A stretch of DNA of 64,000 nucleotides from Bordetella parapertussis (lineage in GTDB: Bacteria > Pseudomonadota > Gammaproteobacteria > Burkholderiales > Burkholderiaceae_A): contig CAMCRF010000001.1 in the NCBI GenBank assembly GCA_945877235.1, positions 186,001-250,000 of the forward strand, given 5' to 3'. Below, piece after piece: positions 63,312 to 64,000 of this stretch (position 1 is its first letter; every line of letters begins with the position of its first letter). Made by a program: the position numbers and the translations under genes. The notes below the pieces were generated by a model. That model was given only the letters and a program-made list of their open reading frames with translations, was not told where the DNA came from and made no database searches.

Positions 63312-64000
63312 CTAGACGACCTCGAGTTCAACCCCTACTTTTCGCCATTCTGAGCACTCCTGCTCCAGGCTGTGGCGTGTCAGCGGGTGGCGCTTTAGCC
63401 ACTCGGGGTCAATGGTGATCGCAAGCTTACGACCGCGTTGTCCAACTGAGATCTTTGGCAACTTTGACTTGGCACGATTGCGATAGAAAATCGCGGCCAA
63501 GCGAATACAGATGAGGGCCAAGCGCACGGGCTCAAGCGCGAGCCCACCCTGCACCTTGGCGAGTTTTCCCACATGACCGAGCACAAAGGTGGACATGATC
63601 CGCTGGTCCCTTCTCGAGAAGCCCGGCATATCGGCATTTGAGACGATGTAGGCGGAATGCTTGTGATAGCTGTTGTGAGAAATGGAGTGGCCAACCTCCA
63701 ACAACTGGCAGGCCCAACCAATGAGCATGGCCATCTCCCGACGCTCCTCTACACTTCCGACCGCAGCTGCATCCCAGAGGGACAACGCCATGGTTGAGAC
63801 ACGCTCAGCCTGTGCAGAATCAACGCCGTATCGATCCATGAACTGCTCAACGGTGTAGAAGCGCATGTCGTCTTTGCGGCCGCGTCCAAGTACGTCGTAG
63901 AGCACCCCAAGGCGCAGCGCACCCTCGGAGTAGTGCATCTGCTCGAGTCCGAGCTCTTCAAAGATCGCCAACATGATCGAGAGCCCACCGGGGAGGACTT
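63312..64000 (-). CDS. Exopolyphosphatase / guanosine pentaphosphatase family (5' part outside window)
   Basis: C-terminal part (about 229 codons visible) of a Ppx/GppA phosphatase, which degrades polyphosphate or pppGpp. The frame is open through the right edge: the codons before 63974 read LPGGLSIMLAIFEELG, as in the end of the actin-like ATPase core, followed by ALRLGVLYDVLGRG. The HD-like C-terminal region has HSISHNSYHKHSAYIVSNAD and the tail WLKRHPLTRHSLEQE. Ppx and GppA cannot be told apart from this part. Confidence 0.9.
   Translation of the reverse strand, partial: VLPGGLSIMLAIFEELGLEQMHYSEGALRLGVLYDVLGRGRKDDMRFYTVEQFMDRYGVDSAQAERVSTMALSLWDAAAVGSVEERREMAMLIGWACQLLEVGHSISHNSYHKHSAYIVSNADMPGFSRRDQRIMSTFVLGHVGKLAKVQGGLALEPVRLALICIRLAAIFYRNRAKSKLPKISVGQRGRKLAITIDPEWLKRHPLTRHSLEQECSEWRKVGVELEVV

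Overview
The window comes from the chromosome of a betaproteobacterium, most likely of the order Burkholderiales. The signs are the phaC-phaB-phaR block beside rimO, a DUF2863 gene (a family I know from Betaproteobacteria), the mdh / sdhCDAB-sdhE-gltA-sucA-sucB-lpdA-zapE arrangement, and the thrS-infC-rpmI-rplT-pheS-pheT-ihfA-merR-tRNA-Pro run. Base composition is moderately GC-rich. I see no insertion sequence, prophage, integrase or CRISPR array.

Bases 1-11,000 hold housekeeping genes: rimO (cut by the window edge), the polyhydroxybutyrate genes phaR, phaB and phaC (no phaA), pgeF, rluD, bamD, a DinG/YoaA-type helicase, two small genes and zapE. A near-perfect 25-bp palindrome lies inside the predicted phaC promoter and may be the PhaR operator. 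Bases 10,555-25,070 are a TCA-cycle block: lpdA, sucB, sucA, gltA, sdhE, sdhB, sdhA, sdhD and sdhC on the minus strand, and mdh and acnA divergently on the plus strand. Bases 25,117-32,750 hold an RND efflux pair, a DUF2863 gene and a BtuB-like TonB-dependent receptor preceded by a cobalamin riboswitch.

Bases 32,826-52,391 are the accessory part and the most interesting. It contains four SnoaL/NTF2-fold proteins, a histidinol-dehydrogenase-like (HpsN-like) enzyme, an SDR, a LacI regulator, a complete CUT1-type ABC importer, two alpha/beta hydrolases (one with a Tat-like export signal), a bicupin, an HpcH/HpaI aldolase, a TonB-dependent receptor, a short MetE-like protein with an intact zinc site, and a threonine-dehydratase-like enzyme. 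The genes form four transcription units. Each is preceded by a copy of a 16-bp palindrome of the type TTGCATAnGnnTGCAA, which looks like the operator of the LacI protein encoded inside. I read it as a substrate-induced system for uptake across both membranes and degradation of an unidentified, probably polyhydroxylated and possibly ester- or lactone-containing and methylated compound. The substrate is not deducible from sequence alone.

Bases 52,388-64,000 return to core genes: a small Leu/Gly-rich membrane protein, tRNA-Pro(GGG), merR-type regulator, ihfA, pheT, pheS, rplT, rpmI, infC (apparently with a rare AUC start), thrS, tRNA-Val(GAC), then a translationally coupled trio (LpxH-like metallophosphatase, GT4 glycosyltransferase, OlsB-like acyltransferase) and the 3' part of a ppx/gppA phosphatase gene cut by the right edge.
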